Shown: positions 6,787 through 14,918, numbered from the stretch's first letter. The stretch: DNA of 48,973 nt from Hyphomonas sp. (GCA_002700305.1 PACZ01000042.1:1-48973), one strand, 5' to 3'. Translations and numbers: made by a program. The notes: generated from the letters alone by a model not told the origin.

Positions 6787-7200
6787 TCAGTTGCCGCCCT
6801 CTTTGACCCCTGCTCCCCGCATGAGGCTCGCCAAGCTGGCCCCGCTAACTTTACAGCTCGCTATCACGCGGTCGTAGGATGTGGTGCGCCCACTGCGCCC
6901 AGGCCTTGTTACGCATGATGCTTGCTTTCCCATTGCCAGTTGGGTCATCACCTCCTTTGCTTGTCGGCCTTCCTGGGTCTTAAGCTCGGGGGCATCGAAG
7001 TCCGCTAGACGAACTTCAACCCAGGTGTTCGGATCAGACGTTGCGCCAACACAAATGCCATCTCCATCGACAATGTAGCGAACGGTGCCTGTGAACACGG
7101 TACCAGCTTTGGCGGGTAGCTTTCCTTCGCAAGGGTCTGCATATGCAGGCCATATACAAAGCGCGCCGAGTATTGCCGTCGTGGCTTGCCGAAAGAACAT
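6787..7200 (-). CDS. Exported thermonuclease-like (SNase) protein
   Basis: 137 residues with GAGGAG before the ATG. A short signal peptide (FRQATTAILGALCIWPAYA) is probably cleaved before DPCEGK. The SNase core follows: VRYIVDGDGICV, then VEVRLADFDAPELKTQEGRQAKEV, in which the VRL arginine and DAPE acids are catalytic in the family, and later YDRVIASC supplying the second arginine. Such enzymes cut DNA and RNA outside the cytoplasm with calcium. Four or five cysteines (PCEGK, ICVG, SCVT, SCKV) would allow disulphides in the periplasm. It is convergent with the preceding gene, leaving only three bases between stops. It may act on incoming or extracellular DNA; that is inference. Confidence 0.8.
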   Translation of the reverse strand: MFFRQATTAILGALCIWPAYADPCEGKLPAKAGTVFTGTVRYIVDGDGICVGATSDPNTWVEVRLADFDAPELKTQEGRQAKEVMTQLAMGKQASCVTRPGRSGRTTSYDRVIASCKVSGASLASLMRGAGVKEGGN

Positions 7201-7492
7201 GCGGGTTTCTCCTCAATTGACACGGGTATGCGCTGATTTGTGTTTCATGCTCTGTCCTCGCATCCAGATGCGTTCAGCAGTGCTACAAGACGCGTAGTTT
7301 CTCTCAGGGAGGTTGCCACGAAGTTATGAGAATGGCGTGCCAATTAGGAGAGGCGCGAGGTCCTTTCATCGTCCCCAACAATGCTCCAAGATCCCATCCA
7401 AGGGCTCTTTTGCGCCGCCGTGAGTGTTTTCCCTACGCGGCAAACGAGAATTGGACTTGGCGTTTCGGTTCTCGATCATGTAGCAATGTTTC

Positions 7493-8308
7493 ATGGAACG
7501 GGTAGGGGGATATCTGCAACTAAAGATCGATATTGCTGAGCCAGTTGAAGTTAGGGATCTCGGGGTGATCCTCAATTCAATGGCGGAGCAATACGATGAC
7601 TTCGTGCTTGCGACATACGGCAAGCAGGAGACTGACGCTCGATTTTACATCAACGAGATTGGGCAGGGGTGCATATTCGTAAATTTCGCCGCCGCAACAA
7701 TCGGGATGATGGATCAAGTCATCATTCTCAAGCAATTCTACGAAACGACCAAACTGTACATCGACGGGCTGCTTGGGAGTGGCTCCGCACTGCCTCCTCT
7801 AGCGGAGAAAGAGGCGGGGCATATCGTTGACATGGTGCGCTCGGTAGCGGCTTCCGACAACGGTAGCTTGCGTCTTGCCTATAAGGAGGCTGCGCCAGAT
7901 GGCTCCGAGCGGTCGCTCGTGATCACCAAGCAAGAAGCGCGAGAGATTGTTGAAAAGGTTGGTCGACTGTCTCCAGAGCCGAAGGTGGCCTTGCCATTGG
8001 ATGACTTGGAATCGACTAAACCGCGCCGGGTATTGATGCGCCTCTATCAGCATAATCAGGACCCGCGCGTCGCCTCCAAAGAGCGCACTGGACATAAGGC
8101 GGTCGTTAAAGACATCGACGACAAACCGAAGACTCTTACTTACCAGACGGAGCATTTGGCCGATGAGCTGGCTGACATCGTGGCGGGTAAAGACTACTCG
8201 CAGATTGTCTTTGATGTGACGCTTGAGGCGGTCCGCGAAGGGACATCGCTGAAGAGCTACCGCCTGATTGAAATCCACAATTGGTTCCTGGATGAGGAAG
8301 TGGAATAG
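7493..8308 (+). CDS. Hypothetical protein upstream of the NotI-like restriction gene
   Basis: 271 residues, no assigned function. The N-terminal 100 residues alternate strands and helices (YLQLKIDIAEPVEVRDLG, ARFYINEIGQGCIFVNFA, QVIILKQFYETTKLYID). The middle is polar and helical, and the C-terminus returns to strands (TLTYQTEHLADEL, YSQIVFDVTLEA, YRLIEIHNWFLDEE). The pattern of an XxFYINEIxxGxIxV segment followed by a hydrophobic helix is, from memory, seen in a widespread uncharacterised bacterial family. No strong ribosome site precedes the ATG, so the exact start is uncertain. The 97-bp gap to the restriction gene allows co-transcription. A role linked to the restriction system is only a guess. 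Confidence 0.6.
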   Translation: MERVGGYLQLKIDIAEPVEVRDLGVILNSMAEQYDDFVLATYGKQETDARFYINEIGQGCIFVNFAAATIGMMDQVIILKQFYETTKLYIDGLLGSGSALPPLAEKEAGHIVDMVRSVAASDNGSLRLAYKEAAPDGSERSLVITKQEAREIVEKVGRLSPEPKVALPLDDLESTKPRRVLMRLYQHNQDPRVASKERTGHKAVVKDIDDKPKTLTYQTEHLADELADIVAGKDYSQIVFDVTLEAVREGTSLKSYRLIEIHNWFLDEEVE

Positions 8309-8404
8309 GCGGCTGATTTATCTCAACGCCTGTCGGGTTTGTGCGGCACTCATTCCGAATCGCCCTAGGCTATCTTTGGTAGCGAAGCGGTGCGGAGGCG
8401 CTCA

Positions 8405-9328
8405 ATGGCAACGACAATTGTTGAGTTTCATGGGGCCGCGCCGGGCGCTCAAATAAGTCGAGACAATGCGGCCCTGCGGTGGTGCCCGTTTATCGACGCG
8501 AAGTGCATAAAGGTGCGCGGGGCATGTTCCCTGCAACCTGTGGGCGGGGAGCCAGTGATTATCTGCCCAAACCGTCTTTATGCAGACCACTATGAGACTT
8601 TGTCTGAGATCGCGATGGGGTGCTTTGGCGCTAGTGCCGATCTAATCACACCTGAGAAAGCTGCTGAGCGTAGGGCTAATGGAGCGCTGACCGGCTATGA
8701 AGTTCTGGTCTACGGCAAAGGGTGGGGCGGGGAAGTGGGCATTACGGCCCCTGCGGCGGAGGATTCTTCGGGCGGAACGTTTAAGATCGACTTCATTTTG
8801 TCTCATGTCGGGCCCGACTTGGAGCCGCTGTCTTTGGTCGCGGTTGAGGTTCAGACCATCGACACAACCAACAATTACCGGAATGCTGCTGACCACTATT
8901 ATTCATTGACTCAGGGACAGAACCCAGACCAGTCCAAAGAAAGCACGAATGCCGGGTACAACTGGGAGAATGTGAACAAGCGGATTCTCCCTCAGCTGAT
9001 CTATAAGGGGCATGCGCTGCGGCGGGAACAGTTGGCCCAACACGGTTTGTTCTTCGTGTTGCCGGATCAGGTTTATGATAAGATTTTGGCGCGGGTCGGC
9101 GGAGATTTGCTGGAATATCCGAAAGGGCCAGGCACAATCACCTTTCACACCTACACTCTTGGTCCCACCAAGCCTGATGGTACTCACCCGCTAGTTCGTG
9201 CGCGGACCATGACCACGTCTGTTGAGCAGTTGGCCTTCGCCTTCGTCTCTCCGAGAAACTTGCCAGAAATCGGTGTATATGAGCGCGCGCTGAAATCACG
9301 AGCGGAAGAGCTGCGGCGTCTATTCTAA
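8405..9328 (+). CDS. NotI-family type II restriction endonuclease
   Basis: 307 residues from the ATG at 8405, which has GGAGG eight bases upstream; an in-frame GTG 15 bases earlier is less likely. Four cysteines at 27, 34, 41 and 54, in WCPF, KCIK, ACSL and ICPNR, reproduce the Cys4 metal site characteristic of NotI-type enzymes. The PD-(D/E)XK-like active site is Asp129 in FKIDFIL, with Glu148 and Gln150 in VAVEVQT, the D...ExQ arrangement of NotI. NotI itself cuts GCGGCCGC; the specificity here may be that or a related GC-rich site. It is convergent with a 5-cytosine methyltransferase, and the two genes overlap by four bases at their stops, forming a type II restriction-modification pair. 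No controller gene is visible. Confidence 0.82.
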   Translation: MATTIVEFHGAAPGAQISRDNAALRWCPFIDAKCIKVRGACSLQPVGGEPVIICPNRLYADHYETLSEIAMGCFGASADLITPEKAAERRANGALTGYEVLVYGKGWGGEVGITAPAAEDSSGGTFKIDFILSHVGPDLEPLSLVAVEVQTIDTTNNYRNAADHYYSLTQGQNPDQSKESTNAGYNWENVNKRILPQLIYKGHALRREQLAQHGLFFVLPDQVYDKILARVGGDLLEYPKGPGTITFHTYTLGPTKPDGTHPLVRARTMTTSVEQLAFAFVSPRNLPEIGVYERALKSRAEELRRLF

Positions 9329-10461
9329 CCGGTTAGTTGCAGTTCAAATGGGGTTGCAACCTCTCCAGCCTCTACCCGAAAAATAGTCTCTGCGAGCTTC
9401 CGACCGAGTAGCGGCGGCACAGCGTTTCCGACCTGAACATACTGCTCAGTTCTCGAGCCGGTGAACTCGAACCAATCAGGAAATGATTGGAAGCGCGCGG
9501 CTTCGCGAACTGTGATTGCGCGATCTTGCTCTGGATGGATGTACGCCCCCCAGTGGATGTCACACTTGGTCAGGATTGTGGAGGAGAGGCCGTCCCACGT
9601 AAGGCGTCCGTATCGCTTGGTGTGGTCAGATCTTTTGGCCCTCTTCATTCCTTTAGGCAGCAGCTCAAACGGGATGTCCCGCCAAGAACCGCCTTGGGGG
9701 ATGTGTTGCAGGCGCTCCATATTGATCGCCCCAAGTCGTGGAGCGGCATGGTTCGTGACGGCTTTGCACTGTGCGCGCATTGCCTTCTGATAGTCCGACT
9801 TCGGAGCGCTGCGGTAGGCCTTGCCTCCGAACTCTTCGCCATTCTCCAGAAGAGGCAGGTCGCCAATCGCATCCCGCACAGTCACCAGCGGCTTTAGGCT
9901 GGGGCCGTGGGTCGGCTCTGGCCATCCAATCGGAAGGCCCACGCGGTTCCCGACGAACAGGACCCGACGCCTCTCTTGTGGGATGCCATATTCCTCAGCC
10001 TTGAGCGTGCGCGCTTCGACTTGGTAGCCAAGCTCGGAGAAGCCTTTGATGATGGCTCTCACAGCTTCCCCGCCGCCCGCAGAGCTGATGCCCGTCACGT
10101 TCTCTAGAACGACCCATCGCGGCTTCAGGCCGTCCACGATGCGTAGGTATTCGAGGTATAGAGAGGAGCGCTGGTCGTGCATCCCGCGTTGGTGGTTGTA
10201 GACCGAGAACCCTTGGCACGGTGGGCCTCCGATCAATACGTCCAGTTGTCCGGCTTTGATCTGGCCAGCTTTCAGGAAGTCCTTGGGGGTGATGTTTTCG
10301 ATAGGGCCGGGAAGGAATGTCGCTTCCTTGTGGGTCTTAGCGAAGGTCTCGCCAGCGGCGGTGTCAAAGTCATTGCCAGCAACGACATGGTATCCCGCTT
10401 GCCTGAAGCCCTCAGACAGGCCACCGGCCCCACAGAAAAGGTCAATTACAGTCTTGGTCAT
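9325..10461 (-). CDS. DNA (cytosine-5)-methyltransferase of the restriction system
   Basis: 378 residues with the C5-methylase motifs in order: I DLFCGAGG (7-14, SAM binding), IV GGPPCQGFS (78-86, catalytic Cys82), VI ENV (120-122), VIII QERRR (162-166), then QYVQVGNAVPP near the C-terminus for motif X. The target-recognition region lies between about 200 and 320. It should protect the site cut by the convergent NotI-like enzyme. C5 methylation fits the GC-rich sites of that family. No Vsr-type repair gene accompanies it. Confidence 0.93.
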   Translation of the reverse strand: MTKTVIDLFCGAGGLSEGFRQAGYHVVAGNDFDTAAGETFAKTHKEATFLPGPIENITPKDFLKAGQIKAGQLDVLIGGPPCQGFSVYNHQRGMHDQRSSLYLEYLRIVDGLKPRWVVLENVTGISSAGGGEAVRAIIKGFSELGYQVEARTLKAEEYGIPQERRRVLFVGNRVGLPIGWPEPTHGPSLKPLVTVRDAIGDLPLLENGEEFGGKAYRSAPKSDYQKAMRAQCKAVTNHAAPRLGAINMERLQHIPQGGSWRDIPFELLPKGMKRAKRSDHTKRYGRLTWDGLSSTILTKCDIHWGAYIHPEQDRAITVREAARFQSFPDWFEFTGSRTEQYVQVGNAVPPLLGRKLAETIFRVEAGEVATPFELQLTG

Positions 10462-10611
10462 GTGTCGGCCATTCCCCAGAGTGTTCCAGCTCTAAACAAC
10501 AACGTGAGTCGCGGAAGAGCCCAACCTATCGCGAACATCTGTCGAACAAAAGCTGTGAGTAGCTTTGTGCGTCGGCGACATTTGTTGGTGATGGTCAACT
10601 ATCCACAGCTA

Positions 10612-10634
10612 AAGAAAACGCCCCAGCGAGGCGC
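10612..10634 (-). terminator. Intrinsic terminator after the 73-aa ORF
   Basis: On the minus strand CGCCTC-gct-GGGGCG (one G-U pair) is followed by TTTTCTTT, about 20 bases after the stop at 10,655. This is a good Rho-independent terminator for the gene upstream on that strand. Confidence 0.7.
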
Positions 10635-10654
10635 TCTCCATAGACGCGGAGGCG

Positions 10655-10876
10655 CTAGACTTTAGGCGACCATTCCACGGCGAACATCCGCCCGAACGCC
10701 CATACGGCACCAAACGCGTAGCCGATCCGGGTTTCAGCGTGGACAGCCCGCCCGGCGTCCCCAATCCAGCTATCCTCCACCCACACGCGCAGTGCGCCAA
10801 GGTGGGCCAGGTGGAGACCGCGATAGGCCCTGACACCCACTCCGAACCTCTCCAGTTCAAAACCAATCGTCTTCAT
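10655..10876 (-). CDS. Hypothetical protein, 73 aa
   Basis: The start ATG at 10,876 follows AAAGGGAAA, and a clear terminator lies downstream, so this is likely a real single-gene unit between the integrase and the methyltransferase. The product (MKTIGFELERFGVGVRAYRG at the start) looks like a small beta-rich domain with several Trp and aromatic residues. No family was recognised. Confidence 0.6.
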   Translation of the reverse strand: MKTIGFELERFGVGVRAYRGLHLAHLGALRVWVEDSWIGDAGRAVHAETRIGYAFGAVWAFGRMFAVEWSPKV

Positions 10877-10966
10877 CTACGTTTCCCTTTCTGGGGTCTT
10901 CAAGGTCACCGGGTCATCCCGGGTTCATCGCCTCGGGCACAGCGCCCTCGGTCAATCTCATGTGGC

Positions 10967-12325
10967 TCAGTTTGCAGCGCTCACGGGTCTCAGCGGCACC
11001 ACGTTCTCCGGTGGTTCAGTGCCACCCACGATGCGCAACAACTCTGTCTCCCAGATGTCCACCAGCTCGCGCTTTTCCGCCATGTAGTCGTGATGGTCGT
11101 AGTGGGAGATTGCCTTGCCGCTATCGACGGCGTGGCTGAGCAGGCGCTCAACGTGCGCAGGGTGGAAGCCGCGTTTGGCTGATAAGGCCATGAGGCGGGT
11201 GGTGATGGTGCGTCGGATGTCGTGAGGCCCGAAGTTCTGCGCCTTGGTTTTCTCGATCTCCCGGCCCTCAACCTCTTCGCGCTCCTTGTGCCACTTGTCG
11301 CGCAGTCGGTCGCACACACGTTTCACACGTTTGCCCTCCATCGGGCCATCTCCCTTGGCATTCGGGAAGACCCACGGCAGCAACTGTAGTCCCGCCTCCT
11401 TAGCTTCCTTCTCAAGCCGCTCCTTACGCTCCCTGAGGAGGTCCACTGCGGAGGCGTTTAGGGGGAGGTCGTGTTGGCGATTGCCTTTCATGCGCTCACT
11501 GGGGACGACCAGAAGGCCCTCAGGCAGGTCCACCTCATCCCACCGCATTCCCGCCACTTCGCCTCTGCGCGGCGGAACCAGCATCAGGAAGCGCAGCATA
11601 TCGGCGGTGGTCTGCTGCATGCAGTCTTGCGCGTCGATGGCGCTCCAGAGTGCGACCAGCTCCACATCGCTCAGGACGCGGCCTCTTTTGCCCTTGGAGC
11701 CTTTCGGTAGCTTCACACCCTGTACCGGGTTGTATTCAAGCAGGTCTCGGGACACCGCAAAGGTGCACACCCCACTAAGGATGCTGCGTGCGCTAGCGGC
11801 GACATTCGGGCTGCGCTCATACCGGAGCCGATCTACCCATTCCGCCACCCGGCCACGCTTGATGTCTGCGTAGGGAGTCTCTCCCCACTCTTCCGCTATG
11901 TAGGTGTTCAGGTACTGGTCGTAGAGGTTGCGGGTGCTCTGCTTCAGTTCCCGGTAGTCGCTCGAGTTACGGTAGAGGTCTATGAGACCGGAGAGGGTAT
12001 TGGCATTGCGCGCCTTCTCCTCCTTCTCCGCCTCCCGTCTTTCCTCAAGCGGGTTCCTTCCGTCCCCAATCTTCGCCAACTCTATGCCCGCCCTGCGGCG
12101 CGCTTCCTGAAGGGTTATGTCTGCGGCGTCCGCGATGGTGTATTCAACGCGACCTCTGCCTCCCGGTATCCGCCGCCGAACTTCGTAGGCTTTGTGTCCC
12201 GCAGCTGTGACCCGGACAAAGAGCCCTTTCACTTGGTTGTCTGCTTGCCGGTACTTCTTCCCAATCGGGGGGAGGGCATCGACTGCTGCCTGTGTGAGAC
12301 GCTTGTGGGGCGTTGGGGTGGCCAT
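10967..12325 (-). CDS. P4-type tyrosine recombinase / integrase
   Basis: 452 residues. The N-terminus (KRLTQAAVDALPP, KGLFVRVTAAGHKAYEVRRR, TLQEARRRAGIELAKI) is the DUF4102 arm-binding domain of P4-like integrases. A SAM-like core-binding domain follows (around NTLSGLIDLYRNSSDYR). The catalytic domain carries PRRGEVAGM (first Arg), PHDIRRT (His-x-x-Arg), LLSHAVDS (His) and AISHYDHHDY with the nucleophilic Tyr. The ATG at 12,325 is preferred over 12,349 because AGGA lies upstream and the protein then starts MATPTPHKRLTQ as in its relatives. It should cut within the tRNA-Pro repeat. It points away from attR and sits far from the intact tRNA. Confidence 0.93.
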   Translation of the reverse strand: MATPTPHKRLTQAAVDALPPIGKKYRQADNQVKGLFVRVTAAGHKAYEVRRRIPGGRGRVEYTIADAADITLQEARRRAGIELAKIGDGRNPLEERREAEKEEKARNANTLSGLIDLYRNSSDYRELKQSTRNLYDQYLNTYIAEEWGETPYADIKRGRVAEWVDRLRYERSPNVAASARSILSGVCTFAVSRDLLEYNPVQGVKLPKGSKGKRGRVLSDVELVALWSAIDAQDCMQQTTADMLRFLMLVPPRRGEVAGMRWDEVDLPEGLLVVPSERMKGNRQHDLPLNASAVDLLRERKERLEKEAKEAGLQLLPWVFPNAKGDGPMEGKRVKRVCDRLRDKWHKEREEVEGREIEKTKAQNFGPHDIRRTITTRLMALSAKRGFHPAHVERLLSHAVDSGKAISHYDHHDYMAEKRELVDIWETELLRIVGGTEPPENVVPLRPVSAAN

Positions 12326-12385
12326 GAGGAGGGTCCTGAAGTGGGGCATGTGGGGAGCTGTATGTCCCCCAAGAGCAAGCTACAT

Positions 12386-12406
12386 GCCCCCGATATGCCC
12401 CCACTT
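12386..12406 (+). repeat. Terminal TGCCCCC repeat, right end (candidate integrase arm site)
   Basis: ATGCCCCCGATATGCCCCC matches the left-end block at 145-165 apart from the first base and one central base, in the same orientation. A related TATGTCCCCC lies at 12,363. It lies between the integrase start and attR, and may also overlap the integrase promoter, allowing autoregulation. Confidence 0.5.
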
Positions 12407-12529
12407 CAAGCCCAATCCAGTATATCCCTGTCCATCTCCATAGAAAAAATCGCCCATGAAAAGGAATGGATATTCAATGTATTAACTATGTATCGCCCCG
12501 AGGGTGTTGATGTTCGGTTTTGAGGTCAA

Positions 12530-12582
12530 ACTAGTCTGGGGGACTAGGGGTCGTGGGTTCGAATCCCGCCGCTCCGACCATT
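12530..12582 (+). repeat. Right attachment repeat (attR)
   Basis: An exact 53-bp copy of bases 47-99, carrying the tRNA-Pro anticodon arm, T arm, acceptor 3' strand and CCA. The tRNA 5' half is absent here (the preceding bases are TTTTGAGGTCAA), so this is not a gene but the far boundary of the island. Confidence 0.93.
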
Positions 12583-12607
12583 TCTCCGCTGCGCGGAGAA
12601 ATGGTCG
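12575..12607. terminator. 15-bp perfect hairpin, the ancestral tRNA-Pro 3' flank
   Basis: CGACCATTTCTCCGC and GCGGAGAAATGGTCG pair perfectly around a TGC loop. The left arm starts inside the tRNA acceptor/CCA sequence. Before integration this hairpin would have stood immediately behind tRNA-Pro, as a processing signal or a terminator without a strong T-tract. It also lies 15 bases after the stop of the convergent peptidase gene and may serve that gene. Confidence 0.6.
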
Positions 12608-12621
12608 TAACTCCGAAATCC

Positions 12622-14787
12622 TTATTTCCTGGACAGATCCACCTCTTCAACCTGACCGACAGCGGCGAGGGCGAAGGCGTATTCGGTGGCGACTTCCTTC
12701 AGACCTTCAAACCGGCCCGAGGCACCGCCGTGGCCCGCTTCCATATTGATCTTGAGGAAGTAAGGGCCGCCATCAGGTGCGTCGTGGCGCAGCTTCGCCG
12801 CCCATTTGCTCGGCTCCCAATAGGTCACGCGCGGGTCTGACAGGCCGCCGGTGATGAACATGGCCGGGTAGGCCTGGTTCGTGACATTGTCATAAGGGCT
12901 GTAGGCGGCGATCCGGTCATAGTCTTCGGCGCTGGTCAGCGGGTTGCCCCATTCGGGCCATTCCGGCGGCGTCAGCGGAAGGCTTTCATCCGACATGGTA
13001 TTGATCACGTCCACGAAGGGCACCGCCGCAATAATGCCGGCGAACAGGTCCGGATCCATGTTCGCGACAGCGCCCATCAGCAGGCCGCCTGCAGAACCGC
13101 CCATGGCGACCACCTTGTCCGGCGCGGCGTAGCCCTTGTCGACGAGGAAGTGTCCGGCCGCCACGAAATCCTTGAACGTGTTTTGCTTCTTGTCGAGCTT
13201 GCCATCGAGATACCACTGGTACCCCTTCGCCATGCTGCCGCGCGGGTGCACGATGGCGTAGACGAAGCCGCGATCCACCAGGCTGAGCCGGCTGGAGCGG
13301 AAGTCCGCCGGGATGGTGATGCCGTAGGAGCCATAGCCGTAGAGCAGCATCGGGGCGGTGCCGTCGATCGGCGTGTCCTTGCGGTGCAGCAGGGTGACCG
13401 GCACGTCCACACCGTCCCAGCTGGGCGCCATGACCCGTTCGGCGACATAGTCGTCCGGATTGTGGCCGGAGGGCACTTCGCGCGTCTTGCGCAGGATGCG
13501 CTCATGCGTGTTGAGGTCATAGTCATAGACCTGGTCCGGCGTCGTCGGTGAGGCGTAATCGAACCGCAGCATCGGCACGTCATAATCGTAGCCGGAATCG
13601 AGCCCCAGATCGTAGGCGGCCTCGTCGAAGCTGATTTCATGCTCGGCGTCATCCGCGCGGGCGCGCACGACAATGCGTGGCAGTCCGTTCTCACGCTCCA
13701 TTCGGGAAAGGTAGTCTTTCTGCGCCTGCAGGCCGAGGATCAGCGTGCCCGGGCGATGTGCGATGACTTCTTCCCACTCATCCCGCGAAGTCGCTTCGAA
13801 GGGCGCTCGCATCACTTTGAAGTCGACGGCTCCGCCAGAGTTCGTCGTGATGTAGAACTGATCGTCCCAGACAACGACGGAGTATTCAATGCCGTCTTCA
13901 CGCGGCGCAATCATATGCAGCGTCGGGGCGTGTTCGCGCGAGTCGAACCAGTGCCACTCTGCTGTCGTGTGGTTCGACGAAGTCACGAAGATCTTCTCGC
14001 GATTGGCGGATTTGGAGACGCCGACGAAGAAGCCTGGATCCTTCTCCTCATAGATCAGCGTGTCTTCGCCGGTTTCCAGATCCCGCTCGTAGACGGCATC
14101 CGGCCGGGCGTTCTCGTCCCGGTGAACCCAGAAGATAGACTTGCCGTCTTCGCTCCACTCGAAGGAGCCATAGCTGTCGGAGATCGGCGCGGCGGCGGGC
14201 TCTCCGGTCTCGATATTGGTGATCGTGACCGTGTAGAACTCGCTGCCCTGCGTATCGAGGGCGTAGGCGATTAGCGAATGATCGGGCGAGGTGTCGATGT
14301 TGCCGAAGGAGAAATAGTCGGTGCCTTCCGCCATCTTGTCGCCGTCCAGAAGAATGGTTTCTTCGGCATCCGGCGAGAAGGCGTCGGCCGCGTCCCGGCG
14401 GGCGACGATGGGGTATTCGCCGCCTTCACGGTAGCGGGAATAGTAAGCGAAAGGGCCATCGATCTCTGGGACAGTGGAGTCGTCTTCCTTGATCCGGCCT
14501 TTCATTTCCTGGAACAGCGCCTCGCGCAGATCCGCCGTCGGCTTCTCGAGATTGGCCTTGGTGTAGGCATTCTCGGCCTCAAGATATTCCCGGATGTCAG
14601 CGCGCAGGACGGATGGATCCCGCATCACTTCCTGCCAGGCATCGTCTTTCATCCAGTGATACGGATCGACACGCGTGCGGCCAACCTGGGTGATCTCGAA
14701 ATCCACGCGCTTTGCCGCTGGTACGGCCGGGGATGCGTCGACTGCTTCAGCGGCCGGCGTGACGGCAAGGTTGGTTTTTTCGGTCAT
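12622..14787 (-). CDS. ptrB: Oligopeptidase B (S9A prolyl-oligopeptidase family)
   Basis: 721 residues from the ATG at 14,787, which has CTCAGGA upstream; a longer in-frame start at 14,850 lacks support. The N-terminal part shows DPYHWMKDD near residue 40, the usual S9A start, then a seven-bladed propeller region. The C-terminal hydrolase has GGSAGGLLMGAV (nucleophile Ser), GLSDPRVTYWEP (Asp) and MEAGHGGASGR (His). It hydrolyses peptides after basic residues in the cytoplasm. It is the first chromosomal gene right of the island. Confidence 0.92.
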   Translation of the reverse strand: MTEKTNLAVTPAAEAVDASPAVPAAKRVDFEITQVGRTRVDPYHWMKDDAWQEVMRDPSVLRADIREYLEAENAYTKANLEKPTADLREALFQEMKGRIKEDDSTVPEIDGPFAYYSRYREGGEYPIVARRDAADAFSPDAEETILLDGDKMAEGTDYFSFGNIDTSPDHSLIAYALDTQGSEFYTVTITNIETGEPAAAPISDSYGSFEWSEDGKSIFWVHRDENARPDAVYERDLETGEDTLIYEEKDPGFFVGVSKSANREKIFVTSSNHTTAEWHWFDSREHAPTLHMIAPREDGIEYSVVVWDDQFYITTNSGGAVDFKVMRAPFEATSRDEWEEVIAHRPGTLILGLQAQKDYLSRMERENGLPRIVVRARADDAEHEISFDEAAYDLGLDSGYDYDVPMLRFDYASPTTPDQVYDYDLNTHERILRKTREVPSGHNPDDYVAERVMAPSWDGVDVPVTLLHRKDTPIDGTAPMLLYGYGSYGITIPADFRSSRLSLVDRGFVYAIVHPRGSMAKGYQWYLDGKLDKKQNTFKDFVAAGHFLVDKGYAAPDKVVAMGGSAGGLLMGAVANMDPDLFAGIIAAVPFVDVINTMSDESLPLTPPEWPEWGNPLTSAEDYDRIAAYSPYDNVTNQAYPAMFITGGLSDPRVTYWEPSKWAAKLRHDAPDGGPYFLKINMEAGHGGASGRFEGLKEVATEYAFALAAVGQVEEVDLSRK

Positions 14788-14918
14788 TGGGCATCCTGAG
14801 AGTGGAGCTGCTGCGGTAATGCCAGCAAACGGGAGGGGATTTGCGTTCATGGGCCAGATGATCCTTATGGCCCTAACTCAATGGGGAATGGATCAGCGGG
14901 CTGCGAGGCTGTTCGGTT

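Larger units (their letters stand above)
98..12582. mobile_element. Integrative genomic island in tRNA-Pro with nuclease-rich cargo
   Basis: The element lies between exact 53-bp repeats derived from tRNA-Pro. At one end it encodes a P4-type integrase and at the other an excisionase-like HTH protein. Cargo comprises a ParB-like protein, a long repeat array, two GIY-YIG proteins, an SNase-like protein, a NotI-family restriction enzyme with its methyltransferase, and several small unknowns. By eye the cargo between about 4.5 and 9.3 kb is less GC-rich than the flanking chromosome, which suggests recent transfer. There is no relaxase, type IV secretion, replicase or phage structural gene, so if mobile it probably depends on a helper or on self-excision only. 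Unusually, the integrase sits at the end far from the intact tRNA. Confidence 0.9.

Noticed and set aside
10177-10665. Plus-strand frame of 162 codons opposite the methyltransferase
   Set aside because: It is antisense to a gene with all C5-methylase motifs and shows no domain of its own.
12530-12582. Second tRNA-Pro gene
   Set aside because: Only the 3' part is present; the acceptor 5' strand and D arm are missing, so it is attR.
98-12582. Island as a prophage
   Set aside because: No capsid, terminase, portal, tail or lysis gene can be read; the only phage-like parts are the integrase and the Xis-like protein, shared with many islands.
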